NCBI RefSeq assembly: GCF_000013745.1
Contig: NC_007925.1
Coordinates: forward strand, 1,550,001-1,614,000
Direction: 5' to 3'
Length of the DNA stretch: 64,000 nt
Source: Rhodopseudomonas_A palustris_F
Lineage (GTDB): Bacteria; Pseudomonadota; Alphaproteobacteria; Rhizobiales; Xanthobacteraceae
Positions 41,582 to 50,235 of this stretch are shown piece by piece; the stretch's first letter is position 1; the number at the start of each line of letters is the position of its first letter. Under the pieces are notes generated by a model, which worked only from the letters and a program-made list of their open reading frames with translations, had not been told where the DNA came from and made no database searches. A program made the position numbers and the translations under genes.

Positions 41582-44500
41582 ATGGGGACTGCAAGCATTC
41601 CGGACGTCGAGCAATTCATCAGCCGTTGGCAGGGCCGCGAAGGCGGCCAGGAGCGTGCCAACTACGTTTCGTTTCTCAACGAGCTGATCGCGCTGTTGGG
41701 TTTGCCGAAGCCGGACCCGGCCGACGCCACCCACGAGCACAACGACTACGTGTTCGAGCGCGCGGTCAAGAAGCATAAGGACGACGGCGCCTCGCACGGC
41801 CGCATCGACCTCTACAAGAAGAACAGCTTCGTACTCGAAGCCAAGCAGAGCCGGCTGAAGGGCGTCAAGAAGGTCGCCGGCCAGAACGACCTGTTCAATG
41901 CCGATGTGCCGGAAGCCTCCCGCGGCCGCCGCGGCGCCGACCGCGCCTGGGACGTCTTGATGCTGAACGCCAAGCGGCAGGCGGAGGAATACGCCCGCGC
42001 GCTGCCAGCCTCGCACGGCTGGCCGCCCTTCATCCTGGTCTGCGACGTCGGCCACTGCATCGAGGTCTATGCGGACTTCTCCGGGCAGGGCAAGAACTAC
42101 ACCCAGTTTCCCGACCGTCAGAGCTTCCGCATCTATCTGGAAGACCTGCGCGACGAGACGGTGCGCGAGCGGCTGCAGAAGATCTGGACCGAGCCGCAGG
42201 CGCTCGATCCGGCGCAAGCCTCGGCGAAAGTCACCCGCGACATCGCCAAGCGGCTGGCGCAGGTCTCGCTGGCGCTGGAGAAGAAGGGCTTTGTCGCCGA
42301 CGACGTCGCGATGTTCCTGATGCGCTGCCTGTTCACGATGTTCGCCGAGGACGTCGGCCTGTTGCCGGACAAATCCTTCAAGACCGTGTTGGAAGAGTGT
42401 GAGAAGAATCCCGAAGCCTTCGTCCACGACGTCGGCCAGCTTTGGGAGGCGATGGACTTAGGTGCCTGGGCGCACGCGCTGAAAACCAAGGTGAAGAAAT
42501 TCAACGGCGAGTTTTTCAAGAACCGCGCGGCGCTGCCGCTCGGGCGCGAAGAGATCGGCGAGCTGCGCCAGGCCGCGAGCTACGATTGGAACGAGGTCGA
42601 TCCCTCGATCTTCGGCACGCTACTGGAACAGGCGCTGGATCCGCAGGATCGCAAGAAGCTCGGCGCACACTACACGCCGCGCGCTTATGTCGAACGCCTG
42701 GTGGTCGCCACCATCATCGAGCCTTTGCGCGAAGACTGGCGCAACGTGCAGGCCACCGCGGAGACGCGGCGCGGCGCCGGCGACCTCAAGGGCGCGGCGG
42801 CGGCGGTGCAGGCGTTCCACGACAAGCTATGTGCGACCCGGGTGCTCGATCCGGCCTGCGGGACCGGAAATTTCTTGTATGTCTCGCTCGAACTGATGAA
42901 GCGCCTCGAAGGCGAAGTGCTGGAAGCGCTGCTCGACCTCGGCGGCCAGGAAGCGTTGCGCGGCCTCGGCTCGCATTCGGTCGACCCGCGTCAGTTCTTG
43001 GGTCTTGAAATCAATCCGCGCGCCGCGGCGATCGCCGAACTGGTGCTGTGGATCGGCTATCTGCAATGGCATTTCCGCACCAAGGGCGGCCCGCCCGACG
43101 AGCCGATCCTCAAGGCGTTCAAGAACATCCAGGTCAAGAACGCGGTGCTGACCTGGGACGGCGCGCCGCTGCCGAAAATCGTCGACGGCAAGGAGACCTA
43201 TCCGAATGCGAAGCGGCCGGAATGGCCGGCGGCGGAGTTTATCGTGGGGAATCCGCCGTTTACCGCTGGACAGGACTTTCGTCGCGAATTCGGCGAATCT
43301 TACGCTCAAGCACTTTGGCTAAATTACAAACACATTAGCGGTGCAGCGGACCTAGTGATGTATTGGTGGGACCGCGCCGCAGAATTATTAAACCGCAAGG
43401 GCACAGCTCTTCGTCGGTTTGGATTTGTCACGACGCGAACGATAACACATGAATTTTCTGGTCGAGTAGTAGCGCGCCACCTGAATGCAAATGATCCCAT
43501 CTCAATTGTGTTGGCTGTCCCAAACCACCCATGGACGAGGGGTCGAGATGCGGCAGCAGTTCGGATTGCAATGACGGTAGTTGAAGCAGGCCACCGCAAT
43601 GGCCTACTTCAAAATGTGATAAGTGAAAGCGACTTGGACGCCGATGAACCCACTATTCTCCTCGAAGATCGATGCGGAAAAATTAACCCCAACCTTACTA
43701 TCGGTATTGACCTTGCCTCCGCTGGGAGATTGCGGGCCACAGATGGCATCTGTCATGATGGCGTGAAGCTTCACGGAAAAGGGTTCATTGTCCAATCCGC
43801 AGAATTGGAGCACTTAGGCTTAGATCGACGAAAAGGTATCGAAAAGGTCATTCGTCCCTACCTAAATGGAAGGGATATCAATCAACGGACCAGAGGCCTT
43901 TTCGTTATCGATTTATTCGGTTTGGCCGAGGACGAGGTTCGTCTGAATTTCCCAGAGATTTATCAGAAATTGCTTTTGAAAGTTAAGCCCGATCGCGATG
44001 CCAACCCTCGTCCTTCGAGGCGAGACAATTGGTGGCTGTTTGGCGAAAATCAGCCAAAGATGCGAAACGCCATCGCATCGCTAGGGCGCTATATTGGAAC
44101 GGTTGATACTTCGCGGCATCGGATATTTAGTTTCCTTGATGAGAAGATGCTCTGTGACGACAAAGTTGTCATTGTTGCTTCCACAGATGCTTTCGACCTG
44201 GGAGTTTTGTCATCTCGCATTCATTGCACTTGGAGCAATAAGTCAGGGGTTCGTCTTGGAGTTGGAAATGATCCTGTATATGCCAGCAACCGCTGCTTCG
44301 ATCCCTTTCCCTTCCCCGCCGCCAACAACATCCAGAAGCAGACTATTCGGGTCATCGCTGAAGAACTCGACGCGCATCGCAAGCGGGTGCTCAAGGAGCA
44401 TCCGCATCTGACGCTGACCGGGCTTTATAATGTGCTGGAGCGGTTGCGGGCGGGGGCTGCGATCGCCCCTTCATCCGCGAGCGCAGCGCGTGGTGCGGGG

Positions 44501-45142
44501 GGGGCGGGAGGCGACGCCGGCGCCGTCGCGCGCGGCAAGACCCCCCACCCTAACCCTCCCCACCGCTCCGCGGGGGGAGGGGATCAGGCAGCGGCTGCGG
44601 CTTCCGCCGTGCCTGCTTTGACCCCGGACGAACAGCGCATCTTCGACGACGGGCTGGTGCTGATCCTGAAAGAGCTGCACGACAAGCTCGATGTCGCGGT
44701 CGCAGAAGCCTATGGCTGGCCGGCGGATCTGTCGGACGATGAGATTTTGGCGAAGCTGGTGGCGCTGAACAAGGAGCGCGCCGAGGAGGAGAAACGCGGG
44801 CTGGTGCGCTGGTTGCGGCCGGACTACCAGATTCCGCGGTTCGGCAAGGGCCTCGACAAGCAGGCAGCGCGCGAAGAAGGCGCGCAGGTCACGGCCGATC
44901 TTATCGGCGTCGAAACCGTGCAGAAGCGCGCGTTTCCGACCGTCGCCGTGGAACAGACAGCGGCGGTGTTCGCGGCGCTGGCCGCGGCATCCGCGCCGCT
45001 CGATGCCAAGACGCTGGCGGCGCAGTTCAAGCGTACCAAGACCACCGAGAAGAAAGTCGGCGAGGTGTTGGCCTCGCTGGCGCGGCTCGGCTACGTCACC
45101 TCCGATGACGGCATGACATTCGCCCTGCGCCGCGTCGCGTAG
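41582..45142 (+). CDS. single-chain restriction-modification enzyme (type IIG/IIL, MmeI/YeeA-like)
   Basis: 1186 residues. An N-terminal PD-(D/E)xK nuclease motif is visible as RIDLYKKNSFVLEAKQ (D76, E86, K88). A helical connector (about 210-420) leads to a gamma-class N6-adenine methyltransferase with SAM motif VLDPACGTGNFLY (422-433) and catalytic NPPF (557-560). A target-recognition region runs to about residue 905, and a C-terminal helical domain follows. One protein would both cut and methylate the same site. Bases 43260-44290, coding residues 560-903, are far less GC-rich than the rest. Residues about 962-1010 are encoded by an inserted palindromic repeat that keeps the frame. It is a lone gene with no separate S or R subunit nearby. 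Confidence 0.88.
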   Translation: MGTASIPDVEQFISRWQGREGGQERANYVSFLNELIALLGLPKPDPADATHEHNDYVFERAVKKHKDDGASHGRIDLYKKNSFVLEAKQSRLKGVKKVAGQNDLFNADVPEASRGRRGADRAWDVLMLNAKRQAEEYARALPASHGWPPFILVCDVGHCIEVYADFSGQGKNYTQFPDRQSFRIYLEDLRDETVRERLQKIWTEPQALDPAQASAKVTRDIAKRLAQVSLALEKKGFVADDVAMFLMRCLFTMFAEDVGLLPDKSFKTVLEECEKNPEAFVHDVGQLWEAMDLGAWAHALKTKVKKFNGEFFKNRAALPLGREEIGELRQAASYDWNEVDPSIFGTLLEQALDPQDRKKLGAHYTPRAYVERLVVATIIEPLREDWRNVQATAETRRGAGDLKGAAAAVQAFHDKLCATRVLDPACGTGNFLYVSLELMKRLEGEVLEALLDLGGQEALRGLGSHSVDPRQFLGLEINPRAAAIAELVLWIGYLQWHFRTKGGPPDEPILKAFKNIQVKNAVLTWDGAPLPKIVDGKETYPNAKRPEWPAAEFIVGNPPFTAGQDFRREFGESYAQALWLNYKHISGAADLVMYWWDRAAELLNRKGTALRRFGFVTTRTITHEFSGRVVARHLNANDPISIVLAVPNHPWTRGRDAAAVRIAMTVVEAGHRNGLLQNVISESDLDADEPTILLEDRCGKINPNLTIGIDLASAGRLRATDGICHDGVKLHGKGFIVQSAELEHLGLDRRKGIEKVIRPYLNGRDINQRTRGLFVIDLFGLAEDEVRLNFPEIYQKLLLKVKPDRDANPRPSRRDNWWLFGENQPKMRNAIASLGRYIGTVDTSRHRIFSFLDEKMLCDDKVVIVASTDAFDLGVLSSRIHCTWSNKSGVRLGVGNDPVYASNRCFDPFPFPAANNIQKQTIRVIAEELDAHRKRVLKEHPHLTLTGLYNVLERLRAGAAIAPSSASAARGAGGAGGDAGAVARGKTPHPNPPHRSAGGGDQAAAAASAVPALTPDEQRIFDDGLVLILKELHDKLDVAVAEAYGWPADLSDDEILAKLVALNKERAEEEKRGLVRWLRPDYQIPRFGKGLDKQAAREEGAQVTADLIGVETVQKRAFPTVAVEQTAAVFAALAAASAPLDAKTLAAQFKRTKTTEKKVGEVLASLARLGYVTSDDGMTFALRRVA
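44458..44600 (+). repeat. palindromic repeat inside the restriction-modification reading frame
   Basis: The stretch includes CATCCGCGAGCGCAGCGCG, a G8 tract, then ACCCCCCACCCTAACCCTCC followed by CCACCGCTCCGCGGGGGGAG. The CCCTAACCCTCCCC...GGGGGGAGG pair is a well-known rhizobial intergenic palindrome. Here it is translated as a Gly/Ala/Pro-rich stretch (GAGGAGGDAGAV, TPHPNPPHRSAGGG) between the target-recognition and C-terminal domains, without breaking the frame. Confidence 0.72.
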
Positions 45143-45204
45143 CGGCGTGGCGCGTCGTTCAAGCTCGACAGCGACCTTGGCGGGTTTGCCCTGGGCGCGC
45201 AGCC

Positions 45205-45370
45205 CGGGTAGCCCGGGTGAGCGCAGCGACGCCCGGGGGCTCTGCATTCACTGCTTATCGCTCCGCTCATGCGGGCTACTTGCTGAAGATCGGCGCGCGC
45301 CGCGCCAGCGCCGTCACCGTGGTGCGGCTTCGGTGGGTTACGGCGCAAGGGCGCGTCACCCGCCCTACAG
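45205..45370. repeat. two short interspersed palindromes
   Basis: A GTAGCCCGGGTGAGCGCAGCG element, closed by CGCTCATGCGGGCTAC, spans about 45207-45281. A second, GGTGGGTTACGGCGCAAGGG / CACCCGCCCTAC, spans about 45332-45367. Both types are frequent intergenic repeats in Bradyrhizobiaceae. They fill the gap between the restriction enzyme and the DUF2335 gene. Confidence 0.6.
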
Positions 45371-45407
45371 ACTACGCACCGGCCGGAGCGGAAGCCCTGG
45401 CCGGTCC

Positions 45408-45833
45408 TCACGCCTTCTTGTCCTCCGCCCATGTCTGCCGCAGGAAGGCAAAAACGATCGGACCGATCGTCAGTCCGCCAATGATCGCCGCGGCCCAAGG
45501 CTTGTCGAGATAGATCGCGAAGGCCGTGACGCCGAGACCGCCCATCGCGTACAAGCCCGCCATGATTTGTCCGATATGGACGTCGCGGATCAGAAACTTC
45601 GATTGCCGTTGTTCGAGTTCGCGGCGATGCTTCGCCTCCGCTTCGAACTGAGCGAAGATGCGCTCGGCGCCTCCGGGGACGATCCGTTCAAATGCTTCGA
45701 GCGCAGCGGGCGGAGGAAGCGGTCCGGTCCATTGCGCGGAGACGATGCTGGCTTGTTGGACGGTGTGACTCTGATTTTCAGGCGGTTGGGGACCAGGCGC
45801 GGGGGACTGTCGACTACGCCTTGGCTTTTTCAC
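45408..45833 (-). CDS. DUF2335-like predicted membrane protein
   Basis: About 141 residues. The central part QWTGPLPPPAALEAFERIVP, then GGAERIFAQFEAEAKHRREL, is the conserved DUF2335 block (GPLPPP ... PG.ADRI ... E..HR). Two membrane spans follow (GLYAMGGLGVTAFAIYL and AIIGGLTIGPIVFAFL), and it ends TWAEDKKA. I place the start at GTG 45833, with AAGG nine bases upstream; a GTG at 45857 is the alternative. Both overlap the end of the upstream small gene, so the two are probably coupled. The function of DUF2335 is unknown; such genes are often scattered near mobile or defence loci. Confidence 0.78.
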   Translation of the reverse strand: MKKPRRSRQSPAPGPQPPENQSHTVQQASIVSAQWTGPLPPPAALEAFERIVPGGAERIFAQFEAEAKHRRELEQRQSKFLIRDVHIGQIMAGLYAMGGLGVTAFAIYLDKPWAAAIIGGLTIGPIVFAFLRQTWAEDKKA

Positions 45834-46050
45834 GGTCGCGGACCTTGTCGATGCCACGCCTCATATCGTCGCCAAGCCGCTTCCAGTCGCGACGGATCGC
45901 GTCATCGGACTTTGCGTTCGGGTAATTGGCCAGCGGACGGGGATGACCAAACGATCCGATCTGGGTGAGGCCATGAATGAATCCGGAAATGATCGAGCCG
46001 GACGACATCGAGGGGCGTGCAGTTCGTCGGAGTCTGGAAGTCTTGGTCAT
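45814..46050 (-). CDS. small basic protein upstream of DUF2335
   Basis: 78 residues, MTKTSRLRRTARPSMSSGSI ... ending DDAIRRDWKRLGDDMRRGID and KVRDREKAKA; rich in Arg/Lys, no membrane span. The ATG at 46048-46050 has GGG about six bases upstream; a longer frame starts at 46110. Its end overlaps the start of the DUF2335 gene. I do not recognise a family. The C-terminal DxxRRDWxxxGDDMRRxI helix looks real, so it is probably a gene rather than noise. Confidence 0.5.
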   Translation of the reverse strand: MTKTSRLRRTARPSMSSGSIISGFIHGLTQIGSFGHPRPLANYPNAKSDDAIRRDWKRLGDDMRRGIDKVRDREKAKA

Positions 46051-46634
46051 GATACCCGATGCTCGTATCTGGCTTTTGTACAGTTCCGATAGTTGGGGCG
46101 ATTGGTTCAAAAATCAAGTTGGTGGTCAATCACTTCGGATCGTGACCCGGAGACAATTGTCTGTAAATTCGATTCCAGTTACGATGTTACCCGGTCGGCC
46201 GGGCTGGTCGTGGCGATCGGCCGGAGCGTCAGCCTTCGATCGCGCGCCCGGGATGGATGTGGTGGGTTGCGGCGCAAGGGCGGCCATAGACTTTTCGGTT
46301 AGGCTTGAATCGTCCAACCAAAATGTCGGCGTCATTCCGGATTGCGAGTTCGAAGAACGAGCAAGTCCGGACTCCATACTCCCTGCGGTGGTTATGGATT
46401 CCGGGTTCACTCGCAGCGAAGCTGCTCGTGCCCCGGAATGACGGCCCGGGACTCTTGAACCGCATCAATCCTAACCGAAAATGCTCTAATCCCTGCGGTG
46501 ATGATGGATTCCGGGCTCACTCGCAGCTGACGCTGCTCGTGCCCCGGAATGACGGTCCGGGACTCTTGAAGCGCATCAATCCTAACCGAAAATGCTCTCG
46601 AGCTCGGCCGCCGCCCCGCCGCGCCGCCGCCCCC
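46051..46634. other. repeat-bearing intergenic region
   Basis: 584 bases without a supported gene. 46110-46200 is AT-richer and may hold the promoter of the DUF2335 unit. The rest is made of family C repeats (46331-46444 and partial 46489-46556). The near-identical phrases TGAACCGCATCAATCCTAAC (46456) and TGAAGCGCATCAATCCTAAC (46566) follow each copy, so the second looks like a local duplication of the first. Confidence 0.6.
46331..46556. repeat. family C repeat, one full and one partial tandem copy
   Basis: Full copy 46331-46444: GTCATTCCGGATTGCGAGTT at the left, GCCCCGGAATGACGG at the right, with an inner CGAGCAAGTCCGG / GGATTCCGGGTTCACTCGC arrangement. Partial copy 46489-46556 starts at CTGCGGTGATGATGGATTCC and shares the right end. 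Another full copy is at 51018-51134. Confidence 0.75.
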
Positions 46635-46793
46635 TCACGCCTTGCCGTTGCCGATCTTGGTGGTGAGGCGCAGCACCTTGCCGCAGCGCGGGCATTCGAA
46701 TTCGCGCAGCTCGTAGCCGGGCGCCAGCGGCGAGACCCGGACCAGTTCGCGGGGCACCGCGCATTTGAAACACATCATCGGTCGTGAGGGCAT
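46635..46793 (-). CDS. 52-residue zinc-ribbon protein
   Basis: Short gene: MPSRPMMCFKCAVPRELVRV, then SPLAPGYELREFECPRCGKV and LRLTTKIGNGKA. Two CxxC pairs (C8/C11 and C34/C37) 22 residues apart form a likely treble-clef or rubredoxin-knuckle zinc site. GGGA lies 9 bases before the ATG (46791-46793), and codon use is native. Two-stranded ribbons of this kind occur as small conserved hypotheticals in Bradyrhizobium relatives. Binding of nucleic acid or protein is possible; nothing more can be said. Confidence 0.65.
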   Translation of the reverse strand: MPSRPMMCFKCAVPRELVRVSPLAPGYELREFECPRCGKVLRLTTKIGNGKA

Positions 46794-46971
46794 GCGGCAT
46801 TCCCGTTGGACGCGCAGCCTAGGGGAACCCGCCGCGAAACCGGCGGGACCCTGTTACCATTGCAAAATTATCCCGGCAGTTCTGCCCACGCCCGCGGGAA
46901 AATTGCCCGGCGTGTTCCGCGCCGGCCGGGTGGTATTTGGGCCGGGGCGTTGGCCGCCGCTGATGGGAAGC

Positions 46972-47184
46972 TTATCCCGCAGAATGCTCCATTTGCCGCG
47001 CCGGCTGCTGCCGGACCGCCGGCGGTGCCGGCCGCGGCGTCGGCTCGGCGACCCGTACCACCGGCGCAAAACACTCCAGGTTGGCGATCAACGCCGAAAA
47101 GATCACCCGATGTTCGATCGTCTGGGCCTCGCTCAAGGCCTTGCGGTAACGCCGCAGATTCTCGTCTCGGACGTAAGGCTGCAT
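46972..47184 (-). CDS. small conserved-looking hypothetical protein (70 aa)
   Basis: MQPYVRDENLRRYRKALSEA, QTIEHRVIFSALIANLECFA, then a Pro/Arg/Gln tail. The first half is a likely helical pair and the second is disordered. GAGGAG seven bases before the ATG (47182-47184) is one of the best ribosome sites in the region and is the main reason for calling the gene. I do not recognise a family. Confidence 0.6.
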   Translation of the reverse strand: MQPYVRDENLRRYRKALSEAQTIEHRVIFSALIANLECFAPVVRVAEPTPRPAPPAVRQQPARQMEHSAG

Positions 47185-47275
47185 GCAAAATCTCCTCGTT
47201 GAACTACCAGCCTTAAGGCGGCGGCGACGGCGCGCCAATTCCGGTAGATTACGCAGGTGCTACGCCGGCGGCGGG

Positions 47276-49747
47276 TCAGCCGACCAGTCGCGCAGACTTA
47301 GATACCGGCGGCGCCGGCGCGCGTTGGATCACGCCGCAGGCGAGCAGCGGCCGCAACGCTTCGGCCGGTATCGGGCGGCTGAAATAATAACCCTGCACGT
47401 TGCGGCAGCCGGCGCTGAGCAGGAAGGCGAGCTGCTCCGGAGTCTCGACGCCCTCGGCGATGGCGTCCATGCCGAGCTCGCGCGCCAGCACCAAGGCGGC
47501 GCGCACGATCGCGGCGTCGCCGGATTCGATCGCCACCTCGGTCATGAATTGCTGCGGGATCTTCAGCCGGTTGACCCGGTAGGTGCGCAGGTACTCCAAC
47601 GACGAGTAGCCGGTGCCGAAATCGTCGATCGCCACGCTGATGCCGAGTTCGCGCACCCTTCGGATGGTGTCGCTGTTGGCCTTGGTGGATTCCAGCAGCG
47701 CGAATTCGGTGAGCTCGATCTCGATCAGTTCGGGAGCGACGTCGTATTGCGCCAGGGTGTCGCGCAATTGCCGATCGAGCGGCACCGCGCCCTTGAACTG
47801 CGCCGCCGAAATGTTGACCGCGACCCGCGGCGGCGTCAGGCCCTCGGCCTGCCAGCGCTTGATCTGCCGGCACGCCTCCTCGAGCACCCAGCGGCCGACC
47901 CCGACGATGGCGCCGGTGGTCTCGGCGACCGGAATGAAGGCGCCGGGATACAACAGGCCGCGGCTCGGGTGATTCCAGCGCACCAGCGCCTCCAGGCCGT
48001 TGATGCGGCCGCTCGGCACCTCGACCTGCGGCTGGTAGTGCAACGTCAGTTCGCCGTTGCGCAGCGCCGCCTGCAATTCGTCGTTGACGCGAACCCGCTC
48101 GCGCACCGCGCTGTCGAGCGCGGCGCAATGGAACACGTAGCCGTTGCGGCCCTCGCTCTTGGCGCTGTACAGCGCCAGATCGGCCTCGATCATCATCGCC
48201 TCGGCCGAGGCGGTGGCCGGGCCGTAGATCGAAATGCCGAGGCTGGCGGAGACGTGCGCGGCGTTGCCGTCGAGATCGTAGCGCTCGGCGAGGCCCTCGA
48301 TCAGCCGCGCCGCAATCGCGGCGATGGCGTCGCGGTCGCAGACCTCGGCGAGCAGGATGGCGAATTCGTCGCCGCCGAGCCGGGCGATCAGGTCGCCGGC
48401 CTTCAGCATCCCGATCAGCCGGCGCGCCGCGATCTGCAACAATCGGTCGCCGATCGGATGGCCGAGCGTGTCGTTGACGTCCTTGAAATGATCGAGGTCG
48501 AGACAGACCACCGCGAAGCGGCCGTCGTGCTGCCGCGCCGCCGCGAAGGCGGTCGACAGCTGCGCCAGGAAGCTCACGCGGTTGGCGAGCCCGGTCATGG
48601 CATCGAGGCTGGCGAGCCGGGCCACCTTGGCGCTCTCGCGCTGCAACTCCGCGGTGGCGCCGCGCAGGCTCTCGGTGAGAAATTCCAGCCGCAGCGTGCG
48701 CTGCAGCGAGCGCAGCAGATAGCCGACGATCGCCGCGGTCATCAGCAATCCGGCGATCAGCACCGCGATCGCGATCGCGATGGCGTTGGACGGCGCGATG
48801 GCGCCTTCGCCGGCGGGGGCGAACAGCACGCCCCATTGCTGGTCGGCGACCCTGATGATGCCGGAGGCATGCAGCCCGGCGCGCATCGCGGCTTCGTCGG
48901 GCTGCTGCGCCGGCGCGGTGCGGGTCCGCGACGGATGCCACAGGATGCTGCGTTTGGCGCCGGTCTCGGTGGGATCGAAGAAATAGACGTCGACGCCGGA
49001 CGGCAGCGGCCGGGCGCCGAGGATGCCGGCGATGGTCGGCCCGGTCTCGAATATTCCGCACAGATAGCCCTGCGGGATCCGCGGCGTCTCCGATCGCGGC
49101 GCCTCTCGGCGATAGACCGGCATGAACACGATGAAGTCGCCGGGCTCCGACTTGGTCAGCGTGGCGATCGGCGGCGTCGCCGCCATCTCCCCGGTGGCGC
49201 CCGCCCGGGCGATCGCGGCGGCCCGCGCCGGCGGCGAGGCCATGTCGAAGCCGAGCACCTGTTGGCTTTGGTTCTCGGCATACAGCACCGGGAAATACTC
49301 GTCGCGTTGCGGCGCCCGCACCCGGTGGCCGTCGGCGTCGCGCTGCCAGATCTCGAAACCGGGAAAGCCGTGGTCGCGAACCCATTGCTCGAACCGCTGG
49401 CGTTGCGCCCGGCCGACGCGCGGCGCCCAGCCGGTGTTGCGCAGGCCGTTCAGCCGCTTGCGCAGATCCTTGGAAAACGCCTGGAATTCGCGGCGGCTGA
49501 CGTCGTCGCTGTTGTCGAAATAGGCGCGCAGCGGATACAGCACCTCGGTGGCGCGTTCCAGATCCGAATTCAGCACCTGCAGGTAGTTGCCGGCGATCTC
49601 GTGCAGCTTCAGATCGGCGATCCGCTGCTCCCATTTCGAGATCGCGACGAACGCCGCCAGCGAAATCAGCGTTCCGATCACCGCCGCCGCCACGGTAACC
49701 AGATAGCGCCGGGGACGTGCGTCGGCTGAGAAGCTTTGCGAAGACAT
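47276..49747 (-). CDS. CHASE-GGDEF-EAL cyclic-di-GMP enzyme
   Basis: About 823 residues. The N-terminal membrane helix (YLVTVAAAVIGTLISLAAFV) precedes a periplasmic CHASE sensor domain (about 55-300; RDHGFPGFEIWQRDADGHRV). A second helix (AIAIAIAVLIAGLLMTAAIV) leads to a GGDEF domain with intact RLGGDEFAILLA near 455 and LDLDHFKDVNDTLGH. An EAL domain with intact LEALVRW near 584, DDFGTGYSSLEYLR and GVETPEQLAFL completes it. Both catalytic signatures are preserved, so it may make and/or break c-di-GMP. The start is uncertain: ATG 49747 is used; an ATG at 49828 in the same frame would add 27 residues without a ribosome site. Confidence 0.9.
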   Translation of the reverse strand: MSSQSFSADARPRRYLVTVAAAVIGTLISLAAFVAISKWEQRIADLKLHEIAGNYLQVLNSDLERATEVLYPLRAYFDNSDDVSRREFQAFSKDLRKRLNGLRNTGWAPRVGRAQRQRFEQWVRDHGFPGFEIWQRDADGHRVRAPQRDEYFPVLYAENQSQQVLGFDMASPPARAAAIARAGATGEMAATPPIATLTKSEPGDFIVFMPVYRREAPRSETPRIPQGYLCGIFETGPTIAGILGARPLPSGVDVYFFDPTETGAKRSILWHPSRTRTAPAQQPDEAAMRAGLHASGIIRVADQQWGVLFAPAGEGAIAPSNAIAIAIAVLIAGLLMTAAIVGYLLRSLQRTLRLEFLTESLRGATAELQRESAKVARLASLDAMTGLANRVSFLAQLSTAFAAARQHDGRFAVVCLDLDHFKDVNDTLGHPIGDRLLQIAARRLIGMLKAGDLIARLGGDEFAILLAEVCDRDAIAAIAARLIEGLAERYDLDGNAAHVSASLGISIYGPATASAEAMMIEADLALYSAKSEGRNGYVFHCAALDSAVRERVRVNDELQAALRNGELTLHYQPQVEVPSGRINGLEALVRWNHPSRGLLYPGAFIPVAETTGAIVGVGRWVLEEACRQIKRWQAEGLTPPRVAVNISAAQFKGAVPLDRQLRDTLAQYDVAPELIEIELTEFALLESTKANSDTIRRVRELGISVAIDDFGTGYSSLEYLRTYRVNRLKIPQQFMTEVAIESGDAAIVRAALVLARELGMDAIAEGVETPEQLAFLLSAGCRNVQGYYFSRPIPAEALRPLLACGVIQRAPAPPVSKSARLVG

Positions 49748-50235
49748 GTCCACGGCGTCGTCTCGGGATGCGGCTGCTGCGTCGGTGAGGATCGCGGGGC
49801 GCGATCGCGGGTGAACAGCCTGGCGCATTATTACCAATGAAAAGCTGCCCCGGGCGGGATTTCGCCGGGAGATTCGCCATCAGGTAAAACGATCGATTAA
49901 GAAACCGCAGCAACGCGCCCGGTTTGATCTGCATCAACCAGCTGCCGCGCGGCACCGCGTCGGCCGGATGGACTGGCCTCAAGGCGGCGAGGCTTGCGCC
50001 TCGAGGCAGCGAGGCTTGCGCCTTGCCGCGAACCGGAGCGGGTTGTCGTAAATCATGCGGCCGCAACACGAATCAGAGCACAATGAGCTACAGCCCTCTG
50101 CGGCAGCGACGCGTGTGCAACTTATAGTTGCGTCAGCCGCCGGGGAACGCTTCGCGGCGCCCGGCAAACCATCAAAATGCCATCTGCAGGGGCTGTGATG
50201 AGAGTCGGTTTCAACCAGTGCGGCGGCATATCAAC
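49748..50235. other. intergenic region, nothing recognised
   Basis: 488 bases between a leftward and a rightward gene, so divergent promoters are expected. The only structure seen is a local duplication, GGCGGCGAGGCTTGCGCCTC followed by GGCAGCGAGGCTTGCGCCTT near 49983-50025, and a few AT-rich patches (49830-49915, 50040-50120). No small gene is convincing. Confidence 0.45.

Noticed and set aside
41582..45142. BREX PglX or DISARM methyltransferase
   Set aside because: No pglZ, brxC, drmA/B or other partner genes adjoin it, and it carries its own PD-(D/E)xK motif, so a single-chain restriction-modification enzyme is the simpler reading.
47183..49729. An 848-codon plus-strand open frame opposite the CHASE-GGDEF-EAL gene
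   Set aside because: Pure Arg/Gly/Ala/Asp shadow with no motif; the opposite strand carries intact GGDEF and EAL signatures.
47298..50069. A 923-codon second minus-strand frame over the same region
   Set aside because: Frame-shifted shadow of the c-di-GMP enzyme gene (RR/GA-rich text, no domains).
49748..50235. A small RNA or short gene in the gap before the DUF2147 gene
   Set aside because: No terminator-like stem with T-run, no ribosome site with a coding-like frame; only a local sequence duplication is visible.
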